From CAIWHR01 sp963811685 (GTDB taxonomy: Bacteria > Pseudomonadota > Gammaproteobacteria > Burkholderiales > Casimicrobiaceae), in NCBI GenBank assembly GCA_963811685.1, contig CAWESK010000012.1, forward strand, positions 46,889 to 110,888: a DNA stretch of 64,000 nucleotides, in the 5' to 3' direction. The notes beneath the pieces were generated by a model that was not told the origin of the DNA, ran no database searches, and saw only the letters and a program-made list of their open reading frames with translations. The first letter of the stretch is position 1, and each line of letters starts with the position of its first letter. This document shows, in pieces, positions 33,824 to 41,769 of the stretch. The position numbers were made by a program, and so were the translations under genes.

Positions 33824-35062
33824 ATGACCCGCCGTCGCGTTGTCGTCACCGGTCTCGGGATCGTCTCGCCCGTGGGCATCGGCGCGCCGGCCGCCTGGGA
33901 CGCGATCCTGCACGCGCGCTCCGGCGTGGGGCCGATCACGCGTTTCGACGCATCCTCGTTCCCGACGCGGATTGCGGCCGAGGTCAAGGGCTTCGACGTC
34001 GGCGCCTACCTGTCGGCGAAAGAGGCGCGTCGTTACGACACCTTCGTCCATTACGGCCTCGTCGCCACCATGGAAGCCGTCAAGGATGCCGGACTGGATG
34101 CATGGGCAGGCGACAAGGAGCGCGTCGGCGTGTGCATCGGCTCGGGCATCGGCGGGCTGCCGATGATCGAGCACACGAACGATGCGTTCCGCGAGGGCGG
34201 CGTGCGCAAGATCTCGCCGTTCTTCGTGCCGGGATCGATCATCAACATGGTTGCCGGGCTCGCGTCGATCCATTACGGATTTCACGGCCCGAACCTTGCG
34301 ATCGTCAGCGCGTGCTCGACTGCGAACCACAGCCTGGGCGAGGCGGCGCGGCTGATCGAATACGGCGACGCCGACGTCATGCTGGCGGGCGGCACCGAAT
34401 CGACGGTGAGCGAGCTCGGCATCGGCGGCTTCTGCGCCGCGCGCGCGCTGTCGACGCGCAACGACGATCCGGCAACCGCATCGCGTCCCTGGGATCGCGG
34501 CCGCGACGGCTTCGTGCTGGGCGAGGGCGCCGGCGTGCTCGTGCTGGAGGAGGTCGAGCATGCAAAGGCGCGCGGCGCGCGAATCTATTGCGAGCTCGCC
34601 GGTTACGGCATGAGCGCCGATGCGCACCACATCACGGCGCCCCCCGAAGACGGCGCGGGTGCCGCGCGCAGCATGCGCAACGCACTTCGCAACGGCGGCA
34701 TGAATCTCGACGACGTCGATTACATCAATGCGCACGGGACGTCGACGCCGCTCGGCGATATCGCGGAGTGCGTCGCGGTCAAGCGCGCGTTCGGCGACCA
34801 CGCGAAAAAGCTCGCTGTGAGCTCGACCAAGTCGATGACCGGACATTTGCTCGGCGCGGCCGGCGGCATCGAAGCGGTGTTCACGGTGCTCGCGTTGCGC
34901 GACCAGGTGGCGCCGCCGACGGCGAATCTCGTCGACCGCGATCCGCAATGCGACCTCGATTTCGTGCCGCTCGCCGCGCGGAAAATGAAGATCCGTGGGG
35001 CGCTCTCCAACTCATTCGGCTTCGGCGGCACCAACGCGACACTCGCGTTCCGGACCCTCTAG
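33824..35062 (+). CDS. fabF: beta-ketoacyl-ACP synthase II
   Basis: A 412-residue condensing enzyme. RRRVVVTGLGIVSPVGIG is the N-terminal signature, with active-site Cys in VSACSTANHSLGEAARL, His in YINAHGTSTPLGD, Lys in SSTKSMTGHLLGAAGG with the second His, and NSFGFGGTNATL near the end. It elongates acyl-ACP chains, including C16:1 to C18:1. Located 126 bases after acpP. Confidence 0.96.
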   Translation: MTRRRVVVTGLGIVSPVGIGAPAAWDAILHARSGVGPITRFDASSFPTRIAAEVKGFDVGAYLSAKEARRYDTFVHYGLVATMEAVKDAGLDAWAGDKERVGVCIGSGIGGLPMIEHTNDAFREGGVRKISPFFVPGSIINMVAGLASIHYGFHGPNLAIVSACSTANHSLGEAARLIEYGDADVMLAGGTESTVSELGIGGFCAARALSTRNDDPATASRPWDRGRDGFVLGEGAGVLVLEEVEHAKARGARIYCELAGYGMSADAHHITAPPEDGAGAARSMRNALRNGGMNLDDVDYINAHGTSTPLGDIAECVAVKRAFGDHAKKLAVSSTKSMTGHLLGAAGGIEAVFTVLALRDQVAPPTANLVDRDPQCDLDFVPLAARKMKIRGALSNSFGFGGTNATLAFRTL

Positions 35063-35100
35063 GTGGGCGGGCGGTCTCTCGCGCCGGTCGAATCGACTCC

Positions 35101-36348
35101 ATGGCATTGATCGTCCAGAAATACGGCGGCACCTCGGTCGGCAGCATCGACCGGATCCGCAATGTCGCCCGGCGCGTCGCGCGCTTCCACCGGCAGGGAC
35201 ACCAGCTCGTCATCGTCGTCTCCGCGATGAGCGGCGAGACCAATCGTCTCCTCGCGCTGGCGAAGGAGCTGTCGGCGCAGCCCGATCCGCGCGAGCTCGA
35301 TGTCGTCGCGGCGACCGGCGAGCAGGTGACCATAGGCCTCCTCGCGATTGCGCTGCAGGACATGGGGCTCAAGGCGCGGAGCTACACCGGCGGTCAGGTG
35401 CGCGTGCTGACCGACAGCGCGTTCACGAAGGCGCGGATCCTGTCGATCGACGAGGCGCCGATGCGCGCCGACCTCGACAGCGGCGCGATCGTCATCGTCG
35501 CCGGGTTCCAGGGTGTGGACGCGGACGGCAACATCACGACGCTGGGCCGTGGCGGGTCGGACACGTCCGGCGTCGCGCTGGCGGCGGCGCTGGGCGCCGA
35601 GGAATGCCAGATCTACACCGATGTGGACGGCGTCTACACGACCGATCCGCGAATCGTGCCCGAGGCCCGCCGCCTCGACAAGGTGACGTTCGAGGAAATG
35701 CTCGAGATGGCGAGTCTCGGCTCGAAGGTGCTGCAGATCCGCTCGGTCGAGTTCGCGGGCAAGTACAAGGTGAAGCTGCGCGTGCTGTCGAGCTTCGAGG
35801 ATCCCGAAGCCGATTCGAAGGGCACGCTGATCACGTACGAGGAGGACGAAACCATGGAACAGGCGATCATTTCCGGCATTGCGTTCGCGCGCGACGAAGC
35901 GAAGATCTCGGTGATGGGCGTCGAGGACAGGCCGGGCATCGCCTACGCGATCCTGGGCCCGATCGCCGATGCCAACATCGACGTCGACATGATCGTGCAG
36001 AACATCGGCGCATCGGGGCACACCGACTTCTCGTTCACCGTCAATCGCACGGAGTATCAAAAAGCGCGCGATGTGCTCGAGCGCGAGCGCGGCAAGGCAT
36101 TCAAGGCGCGCGAGATCATCGGCGACAACCGGATCTGCAAGGTTTCGGTCATCGGGATCGGCATGCGCTCGCACACCGGCATCGCCAGCCGCATGTTCAA
36201 GGCGCTGGCGGGCGAGGCGATCAACATCCAGATGATCTCGACCTCCGAGATCAAGATTTCGGTCGTGATCGACGAGAAATATCTCGAGCTCGCGGTGCGC
36301 GTGCTGCACCACGTCTTCGAGCTCGATCAGGCGCCGGAAGCCGCGTAA
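35101..36348 (+). CDS. lysC: aspartate kinase
   Basis: A 415-residue enzyme opening the lysine/threonine/methionine/diaminopimelate branch. ALIVQKYGGTSVGSIDRIRN is the substrate/ATP motif, followed by VSAMSGETNRL, TGEQVTIGLLAIAL, TLGRGGSDTSGVALAAAL and IYTDVDGVYTTDPRIVPEA. Two C-terminal ACT domains (from about 265) mediate feedback control by lysine and/or threonine (VMGVEDRPGIAYAI; NIQMISTSEIKISVVI). The 415-residue, two-ACT form is the type that in other bacteria also makes a separate beta subunit from an internal start, for which a signal is present here. Confidence 0.95.
   Translation: MALIVQKYGGTSVGSIDRIRNVARRVARFHRQGHQLVIVVSAMSGETNRLLALAKELSAQPDPRELDVVAATGEQVTIGLLAIALQDMGLKARSYTGGQVRVLTDSAFTKARILSIDEAPMRADLDSGAIVIVAGFQGVDADGNITTLGRGGSDTSGVALAAALGAEECQIYTDVDGVYTTDPRIVPEARRLDKVTFEEMLEMASLGSKVLQIRSVEFAGKYKVKLRVLSSFEDPEADSKGTLITYEEDETMEQAIISGIAFARDEAKISVMGVEDRPGIAYAILGPIADANIDVDMIVQNIGASGHTDFSFTVNRTEYQKARDVLERERGKAFKAREIIGDNRICKVSVIGIGMRSHTGIASRMFKALAGEAINIQMISTSEIKISVVIDEKYLELAVRVLHHVFELDQAPEAA
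35841..35856 (+). promoter_or_regulatory. internal ribosome-binding site and start for a LysC beta subunit
   Basis: GGAGG at 35841-35845 lies 8 bases before an in-frame ATG at 35854 (Met 252). Initiation here would give a 164-residue regulatory subunit holding the two ACT domains, as known for Bacillus subtilis and Corynebacterium glutamicum aspartokinases. Confidence 0.45.
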
Positions 36349-36383
36349 CCGCCGGTTTTGGCGGGAATTATTCGCGCATTCGT

Positions 36384-36413
36384 TTGACGCGCGCAGCGCG
36401 CCGCCCGTACAAT
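36384..36413 (+). promoter_or_regulatory. promoter of tRNA-Ser
   Basis: TTGACG (36384-36389), 18-base spacer, TACAAT (36408-36413), then a GC-rich discriminator before the tRNA at 36426, as usual for stringently controlled tRNA genes. Confidence 0.65.
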
Positions 36414-36425
36414 TGCCGCCTTCCC

Positions 36426-36519
36426 GGAGACGTGGCCGAGTGGTCGAAGGCACTCCCCTGCTAAGGGAGCATACGCCCAAAAAGGTGTATCCAGGGTTCG
36501 AATCCCTGCGTCTCCGCCA
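36426..36519 (+). tRNA. tRNA-Ser (anticodon GCT)
   Basis: A 94-nt class II tRNA. Acceptor GGAGACG pairs with CGTCTCC, followed by discriminator G and encoded CCA (36517-36519). Anticodon stem CTCCC/GGGAG holds GCT at 36460-36462. A long variable arm (ATACGCCCAAAAAGGTGTAT) and T arm GGTTCGAATCC are present. It reads AGC/AGU. Its 3' end is the integration site of the element that follows; the tRNA is kept intact. Confidence 0.97.
36500..36519 (+). repeat. attL core (tRNA-Ser 3' end)
   Basis: GAATCCCTGCGTCTCCGCCA, identical to 46333-46352; the bases on either side differ, so the core is exactly 20 bp. It covers the T-stem 3' half, acceptor strand and CCA. Confidence 0.92.
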
Positions 36520-36524
36520 AGCAT

Positions 36525-36616
36525 CCGTTTCAGCCCGTTTCAAACCCCTCCAATATCCGCTGTAAGCCGCTGAAACGCCTCGCGTAATAGGCGTTTCTCC
36601 CTTTCAACCCGTTTCG
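36525..36616. promoter_or_regulatory. repeats between attL and integrase gene
   Basis: CCGTTTC occurs three times (36525, 36535 and 36609), and GAAACGCCT (36572-36580) with AGGCGTTTC (36589-36597) forms a perfect 9-bp inverted repeat with an 8-base spacer. Such motifs next to an att core are candidate integrase or excisionase arm sites. Confidence 0.4.
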
Positions 36617-36655
36617 ACCTGTTCCGTAGCTTTTCAACGACGGATGGGGTATAAA

Positions 36656-36716
36656 GGGGGTACAAAGTGTCGGTTCCGTCCCCGAAATCGGAGCCGGTTT
36701 TCGCGAAAGGGGTACA
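36656..36716 (+). repeat. GGGGTACA repeats at the left end
   Basis: GGGGGTACA at 36656-36664 and GGGGTACA at 36709-36716. The same motif occurs twice near attR (46268 and 46280). They may be arm-type integrase sites or the integrase operator; the second copy also serves as the Shine-Dalgarno region of the GTG start at 36718. Confidence 0.5.
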
Positions 36717-36717
36717 C

Positions 36718-37965
36718 GTGGCGAAAGATAAACTGTCAGATAAGTTCTGCCGAAATGCCCCCAAGGGCAAACATTCGGACGGCGAGGGCCTCTATCTACT
36801 AGTCGACGAAAAGGGCCGGAAATACTGGCGGCAGAAGTACACGCGGCCGACCGACCGGAAAGAGGACACACTCGCCCACGGCGTCTATCCGGATACGACG
36901 CTCGCCGAGGCACGCGACAAGCGCGACGCGGCGAAGAAGCTGATCAGGGCGCGGATTGACCCGAAAGCCCAGAGGCGCGCGGACGAGGCGACGACGAGCA
37001 AGGCGGCGCCCGACGCCGGCGACGATGCGGAGGCCGAACTCTTCGCGACCGTTGCCGAGGCGTACTACGAGAAGAAACACCGGCCCTGGTCGGCGACGCA
37101 CCGACGCGACGTTCGCCGGATGATCGACAACGAGATGATTCCAGCGTTAGGCGCCGCCTCGATTCGCGCGATCTCCGGCGCGGACGTCCAGAAGATGCTC
37201 GACCGGATTACCGACCGCGGCGCATTGACTTTCGCGCGCGACGTACGGATGTACTTTCGCGCGATCTGGAATTACTACAACGCGAAGCTGGCAATCGAGG
37301 GCGGCGCGGAATTGCCCGACCCGTCGACGCGCGTCGATCTACCGGACGCGAAGAAGGAACAACATCATCCCGCGCTCGAGCCGCAAGAGATCGGGGCGTT
37401 CCTGCGTAAGCTCGAATTCTCGGACGCGAGCGCCGTAACCCGGATCGCGACGAAGATGCTGCTCTTGACCGCCGTCAGGACGACCGAACTCCGCGAGGCG
37501 ACATGGGACGAGTTCGATAGCAAGGCCGCGGTCTGGCGTATCCCGCCGGAGCGCATGAAGGCTGATCGCGGACACATCATCCCGCTATCGAAACAGGCGC
37601 TCGCGCTACTCGCCGCGTTACGCCCGCACACCGGCAATACGGCGTATCTGTTCCCGAACGGGCGCGACGACGAGCGGCCGATGAGCGACAACGCGATCCT
37701 CGCGGCATTGAAGCGCATGGGCTACAAGGGCAAGCTGACCGGACACGGGATGCGCTCGATGTTCTCGACCTGGGCGCACGAAGCCGGCTATTCGAGCGAC
37801 GCGATCGAACGGCAACTCGCGCACGCTCCGGCGGACAAGGTAAAGGCCGCGTACCTGCGCAGCGAATTCCTGCCGATCCGGACGACGATGATGCAGGCGT
37901 GGGCCGATTGGCTCGACGCGAGCGCGGCGACGGCCGACGTGATCCCGCTCAAGCAAGTCAGCTGA
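36718..37965 (+). CDS. P4-type tyrosine integrase
   Basis: About 415 residues from GTG 36718 (MAKDKLSDKFCRNAPKGKHS), the usual beginning of P4-type integrases; a GTG at 36667 is in frame and would add 17 residues. N-terminal arm-binding domain (DGEGLYLLVDEKGRKYW; LAHGVYPDTTLAEARDKRD), then a core-binding SAM-like domain (AEAYYEKKHRPWSATHRRD). The catalytic domain has Arg 254 (LLLTAVRTTELREATWDE), His 343-x-x-Arg 346 (LTGHGMRSMFSTWAHEAG), His 369 and nucleophile Tyr 379 (VKAAYLRSEF). All catalytic residues are present, so it is probably active. It would recombine the 20-bp core. Confidence 0.93.
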   Translation: MAKDKLSDKFCRNAPKGKHSDGEGLYLLVDEKGRKYWRQKYTRPTDRKEDTLAHGVYPDTTLAEARDKRDAAKKLIRARIDPKAQRRADEATTSKAAPDAGDDAEAELFATVAEAYYEKKHRPWSATHRRDVRRMIDNEMIPALGAASIRAISGADVQKMLDRITDRGALTFARDVRMYFRAIWNYYNAKLAIEGGAELPDPSTRVDLPDAKKEQHHPALEPQEIGAFLRKLEFSDASAVTRIATKMLLLTAVRTTELREATWDEFDSKAAVWRIPPERMKADRGHIIPLSKQALALLAALRPHTGNTAYLFPNGRDDERPMSDNAILAALKRMGYKGKLTGHGMRSMFSTWAHEAGYSSDAIERQLAHAPADKVKAAYLRSEFLPIRTTMMQAWADWLDASAATADVIPLKQVS

Positions 37966-37984
37966 TCCACCCGGCCCCCGAGAG

Positions 37985-38010
37985 AACCGCCCTTCGGGGC
38001 GGTTTTTTTT
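37985..38010 (+). terminator. Rho-independent terminator after integrase
   Basis: AACCGCCC-TTCG-GGGCGG followed by eight T. A textbook hairpin plus T-tract 17 bases after the integrase stop. Confidence 0.92.
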
Positions 38011-38022
38011 GCCCGCTCGGCT

Positions 38023-38140
38023 AGTCCCATTTTTGCCTTACTCCCGCGTTCCGTTCCGTTAAGACTGCGCCCGTGGCATCGCATGGAGTCCCATTTTTGC
38101 CTTATTCCGGGTTTGCGATTCGCTAACACTGGGCACCGTG
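38023..38140. repeat. two direct repeats (period 64 nt) upstream of AlpA-like gene
   Basis: AGTCCCATTTTTGCCTTA is exactly repeated at 38023-38040 and 38087-38104. The sequence after each copy is also related (TTAAGACTGCGCCCGTGG versus CTAACACTGGGCACCGTGG), so the full unit is near 55 nt. They lie just before the regulator gene and are candidate operator or alternative promoter units for the element's main operon. Confidence 0.65.
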
Positions 38141-38162
38141 GTCATTCAACGGAGGGTTTGAA

Positions 38163-38378
38163 ATGAAGGACGAACTGGAGCTGGACCGGCTCATCAAGCG
38201 GAGCGTTGGTCGCAAGCATATGGGCGTATCGAGTACGACCGCATGGCGCCGCGAGCGGGACGATCCCGATTTTCCGAAGCCGATCCAGACGGGGCCGGGC
38301 AGCTTCTGCTATCGCCTCGCCGACGTGCGGCGCTGGATCGAGACGCGGCCGACGAAGACGGGGACGGCGAAAGCATGA
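38163..38378 (+). CDS. AlpA-like small DNA-binding regulator
   Basis: A 71-residue protein. LIKRSVGRKHMGVSSTTAWR is a helix-turn-helix, followed by DPDFPKPIQTGPGSFCYRLA and DVRRWIETRP, the standard MerR/AlpA (excisionase-like) layout in which the wing precedes the VxxWIxxR helix. AlpA proteins activate or repress integrase and excision genes of P4-like elements. GGAGGG precedes the ATG. Its stop overlaps the next ATG. Confidence 0.88.
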   Translation: MKDELELDRLIKRSVGRKHMGVSSTTAWRRERDDPDFPKPIQTGPGSFCYRLADVRRWIETRPTKTGTAKA

Positions 38379-38968
38379 ACGGGCTGCTTTTCGCCACCGA
38401 TTTGGCGTCGTCGATTCGCGCCGAACACGAAGCAGCGCAGGCCGCCGCGCTCAGCGCCGTCGCGCACGCGATCCGGGCCGGCGAACTCCTGATTGAGGCG
38501 AAGGCCGCACTCCCACACGGTGAATTCGGCGCGTGGCTCGCCGTGAACGTTTCATTTTCCGAACGGACGGCGCAGGGGTACATGAAGCTTGCGCGGCTGT
38601 CCGCTGAAAAGCGCAACGGCGTTGCGGATTTGAGCCTGCGAGATGCGCTTGCGACGCTCACCGCGCCGAAAGAACGGCCTCCGCTGTGGGCGTCAGACGC
38701 CGAAAAACCGCTATGGGCGCTAGTCGCAAACGGCCGCAAGGCACCGCGATCAAAGAGCGCTGGCCCGGCCCCGGCTCCCGAGCAATTGCCGCTCGCGGCT
38801 GCAATCCGGATGTTTCACCGCGACCATCTCCGACCCCTGGACGCCGACGAGCGCGCCGTCCTCGAACAGAAGATTTTGCAGACCTGGCATCGCCTCGACG
38901 CAGAGGCGGACTTGCCATCGGACTCCGACGCAGACCAAAACGGCGATTTGTTCGAGGCGGCTGCATGA
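38375..38968 (+). CDS. DUF3102-like protein
   Basis: A 197-residue protein with the DUF3102 text AHAIRAGELLIEAKAALPHG, EFGAWLAVNVSFSERTAQGY and MKLARLS, a helical region found in phage and plasmid proteins. The C-terminal half is acidic. ATGA overlaps at both ends link it to the regulator before it and the ATPase gene after it. Function unknown; DUF3102 proteins have been suggested to bind DNA in mobile elements. Confidence 0.75.
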   Translation: MNGLLFATDLASSIRAEHEAAQAAALSAVAHAIRAGELLIEAKAALPHGEFGAWLAVNVSFSERTAQGYMKLARLSAEKRNGVADLSLRDALATLTAPKERPPLWASDAEKPLWALVANGRKAPRSKSAGPAPAPEQLPLAAAIRMFHRDHLRPLDADERAVLEQKILQTWHRLDAEADLPSDSDADQNGDLFEAAA

Positions 38969-40382
38969 ACGACGCTCGCGGCGTCTGCGATTGCGGCAAC
39001 GTAGCTCCATCAGGCTGGAGATATTGCCGAGCCTGTCATGCGCACAACGATCTACGCATCGCGCTCGACCGCCCCGAGATTGGCATCGACGAATTCCGAT
39101 TACACCGCGCATTGCGCTACTTCGCGCGCGGCCGGACTCGCGAATCAGTCCGCTCGTTGCTCGCGAAACTATCGCGCCGCGTCGCCGAGCTCGAATATGG
39201 GCGCCTTGATCCCGGTATGTCCGAAGCCGACTACAGGGCTGGCAAACGGCGGCCCAATGGCGCGGACGAGGCGCCCGAGCCGGACGTTCGCGACGACGAT
39301 CATCACGACGACGACGACGATCGCCACTCGCTGCGACCCCTCTCCGTGACCGAGTTGTTGCGCCTGCCGACGCCGACGTGGCTCGTCCGCGGTCTACTGC
39401 CCGAGCGCGGATTCGTGGTCATGTTCGGCGCGTCAGGCTCCGGCAAGACCTTTACGGCGCTCGATCTCGCCTGTGCCATCGCTCACCGCGAAACGTGGTT
39501 CGGGCGGCGCGTGCGCGCCGGTGGCGTGATCTACGTCGCGTCCGAAGGCCATCTTAAGCTTCGACTCGAAGCCTGCATGGTGCACCACGGCCTCGACGCC
39601 GGCCGCCTCAATCGTCTGCGCTTCGTGCCCGCGACGATCAACTTGCTCCGCCCCGAGAGCGGCGACCTCGACACCCTAATCGCTGAAATCAAGAAAGCCG
39701 CGCACGAGATGGGCGGCGTCGCGCTCGTCGTGCTCGACACGCTCAACAGCATGATGCCGGGCGGCAATGAGAACGCGTCCGAGGACATGGGGGCGATGAT
39801 CCTGGCCGCGCGGCGGATCATGGCCGCCGTCGACTGCGCGGCGCTCTACGTCCACCATTCCGGCAAGGACGAGGCCAAAGGCTCGCGCGGGCACTCCAGC
39901 CTCAAGGCCGCCGTCGACGTCGAGATCCAGATCACCGGCGACGCCGAGCGCACGCTCGAGGCGATCAAGGTCCGCGACGGCGAGCCCGGCCAGCGGTTCG
40001 GGTTCCGGCTTGAACCGATCGATCTGGGGCTGGCCCCGACCACGACCCCGAGGCGGACGACGACGAACGGCTGAACTCCTGCGTCGTCATCGCACTCGAT
40101 CACGCGCCGGTAAAGGCAAAGGCTCCATTCCGCCGCGACCTGGCGCTCGACGCATTGCGCGAAGCGATTGGCGAGTTCGGGAACCGGCTACCCGGCACCT
40201 CGACCATTCCGCCGGGCGTTAGGGGCGTAACCATCGACCAATGGCGCGCGCGTTGGCTTCTGCGTACGGGGTACGACGACAGCAAGCCCGAGTCCGTGCG
40301 AGTGAACTTCGACAAGGACCGCCGCACCCTGCTAACTGCCGGAAAGATCGGTATCAGCAAGCCGCACGTCTGGATCAACTGA
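38965..40382 (+). CDS. RepA-like RecA-fold ATPase/helicase (one frameshift near C-terminus)
   Basis: An N-terminal Cys cluster (Cys 8, 10, 21 and 24) is followed by an acidic His/Asp stretch and a RecA/AAA_25 core. The core has Walker A GASGSGKT at 155-162, Walker B VALVVLDTLNSMM near 252 and YVHHSGKDEAKGSRGHSSLK, as in hexameric RepA-type replicative helicases of RSF1010 and satellite elements. The frame ends at 40074 after PIDLGLAPTTTPRR. Adding one base at the C4 run (40034-40037) gives an acidic linker and then REAIGEFGNRLPGTST, GVTIDQWRARWLLRTGYDD and VNFDKDRRTLLTAGKIGI, ending at 40382. This is a C-terminal domain usual for this family. Likely replication protein of the element. Confidence 0.78.
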
Positions 40383-40393
40383 TGCACCGAAAA

Positions 40394-40544
40394 CGTACCG
40401 CGGTATTCGTACCCACCGTACCACCTTATAGGTGGTTGGTACGGTCGGTACAAATCTGTACCGGGAACCGTACCGCGGTTGTACCGGTACATCGGAGCGG
40501 TACAGCGCCCGCGCCGGGCCGGACGCCTGGCAACTCAAGGTACT
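40394..40544. other. GTAC-motif cluster, candidate replication origin
   Basis: At least ten GTAC tetramers, mostly as GTACC or GGTAC, lie within about 115 bases, with one more near 40540. Two sit in ACCGCGGT palindromes (CGTACCGCGGT). An inverted repeat, CCGTACCACC / AGGTGGTTGGTACGG, is centred on TTAT near 40430. The cluster follows directly after the RepA-like gene, as iteron origins often do, and separates replication from packaging genes. Confidence 0.5.
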
Positions 40545-40639
40545 TACCCGGGGCAACAACGCGGGTCGCCCAAGGACCCGAAACAGGGGGAGACATTTTG
40601 TTATCAACTAAGTCGTTTCGATAGTTAGGGACTATCACC

Positions 40640-41122
40640 ATGCTGCCGAAAACTGCGATTGCGCACCATCTGAACGCCGATCCGGCGCTCGTAGCGCGCT
40701 GGGCGCGTCGGGGGATGCCTCTGTTCTCGTTGGAGGCGGCGGCGGCCTGGCACTCGGCAAATATCCGGCCGAGGAAGAGGCGAAAACCCTCCGCGGCGGC
40801 GGTGCCGGCTACTGATCCCGTCGCCGGCGATCCGCCGTGCCGGACGTGGTACGACCGGCGGCAGCGGGTGCTCACGATGCACGCGCAGCGCGAACTTGAC
40901 CTACTCGAAGGCAGGGCGCTCGACCGGGCGACGACCGTGGCCGCGTGGCAGAAGCGCTTGACCGCGGTGCGCGCGCGATTGCTGGCGATCCCGTCGAAGG
41001 CGGCGGCGTCGGTCCCGCCGGCGTGGCGTGCGAAGGTGGGCGAAGTCGTCGCCGAATTGATTGACGAAGCCCTGTACGAACTATCCGGCACTACGCCGGA
41101 GGGGCGTCGACGTGAGCGATGA
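40640..41122 (+). CDS. Nu1-like phage terminase small subunit
   Basis: A 160-residue protein. The N-terminal AIAHHLNADPALVARWARRG with MPLFSLEAAAAWHSANIRPR is the winged-helix pattern of Nu1/DUF1441-type small terminases. The C-terminal half is helical (ALDRATTVAAWQKRLTAVRA RLLAIPSKAA), the assembly region. The subunit recognises the pac/cos site and would direct a large terminase to the element's DNA. No large terminase gene is found in the element. Confidence 0.7.
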   Translation: MLPKTAIAHHLNADPALVARWARRGMPLFSLEAAAAWHSANIRPRKRRKPSAAAVPATDPVAGDPPCRTWYDRRQRVLTMHAQRELDLLEGRALDRATTVAAWQKRLTAVRARLLAIPSKAAASVPPAWRAKVGEVVAELIDEALYELSGTTPEGRRRER

Positions 41123-41291
41123 CGACGACCGTGTCGCCGAGCTGGTGCGCGCGCATCCGCCCAAGGCGCTTGTCTACGCGCTGCAACGGCGAGTGGCCGC
41201 GCTCGAGCGCCGGCTGCATTTCTGCGAGCGGCGCGTTGCCATCTTGGTGAAGGCGCTCCTCGCCGATGACGACCAGGAGGGGCTGCATTGA
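41112..41291 (+). CDS. small coiled-coil protein, unknown
   Basis: Starts at GTG 41112 inside the end of the terminase gene. 59 residues, MSDDDDRVAELVRAHPPKAL then LQRRVAALERRLHFCERRVA, predicted helical with heptad-like Leu/Ala. Overlapping stops and starts on both sides suggest a real gene. Not recognised. Confidence 0.5.
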   Translation: MSDDDDRVAELVRAHPPKALVYALQRRVAALERRLHFCERRVAILVKALLADDDQEGLH

Positions 41292-41719
41292 GGGCGCCCG
41301 TAGCGATTCACCAAAAACGACGCGACGCGCCGGAGGCAACGCTCGCCGCCGTGCTGGCCGAGATTCGCGCGCTGACGGCCAAGGTCGACACGCTGCTCGA
41401 GCGTACCGGCGAACTCGCGCAGCGCGATCGCGAGCGCCTGGCGCCGCTCCTGCCGGCGGTCTTCACTCTGCTTGGGGACAAAGTGTGGACGGTCGCGATT
41501 CTCGTTCACTTGGCGGCGGCCGACGATGCCCTTGCGGCCGCACTGGCGCCCTTCCTCGGCGGGCTGCGCGGCCTCGGGAAGCTGCTACGCCGTGCGCAGG
41601 GGATCTCCATCGGCGGCTATGTTGTCGAGCGTGTCGGCGATGATCGCGGCGGCGCACTGTGGCGAGTTTCCGCACCAACCGAAACCCGCGAAACCCGCAC
41701 CGCTCGTTCCGTCCTTTGA
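41288..41719 (+). CDS. hypothetical protein
   Basis: Begins with TTG 41288 overlapping the stop of the preceding gene; no better start is visible. 143 residues with a helical segment (LAAVLAEIRALTAKVDTLLE) followed by LLPAVFTLLGDKVWTVAILV and LLRRAQGISIGGYVVERVGD, resembling a helix-turn-helix with a wing. It could be a small DNA-binding or assembly protein of the packaging unit. Not recognised. Confidence 0.45.
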   Translation: MRAPVAIHQKRRDAPEATLAAVLAEIRALTAKVDTLLERTGELAQRDRERLAPLLPAVFTLLGDKVWTVAILVHLAAADDALAAALAPFLGGLRGLGKLLRRAQGISIGGYVVERVGDDRGGALWRVSAPTETRETRTARSVL

Positions 41720-41769
41720 CGGCATCGCCTAACGTGTCGGAACGACAACCGACAAAGGGGAGACCGGAA

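Noticed and set aside
36349..36364. CCGCC/GGCGG hairpin after lysC
   Set aside because: Short stem and no T-tract; not called as a terminator.
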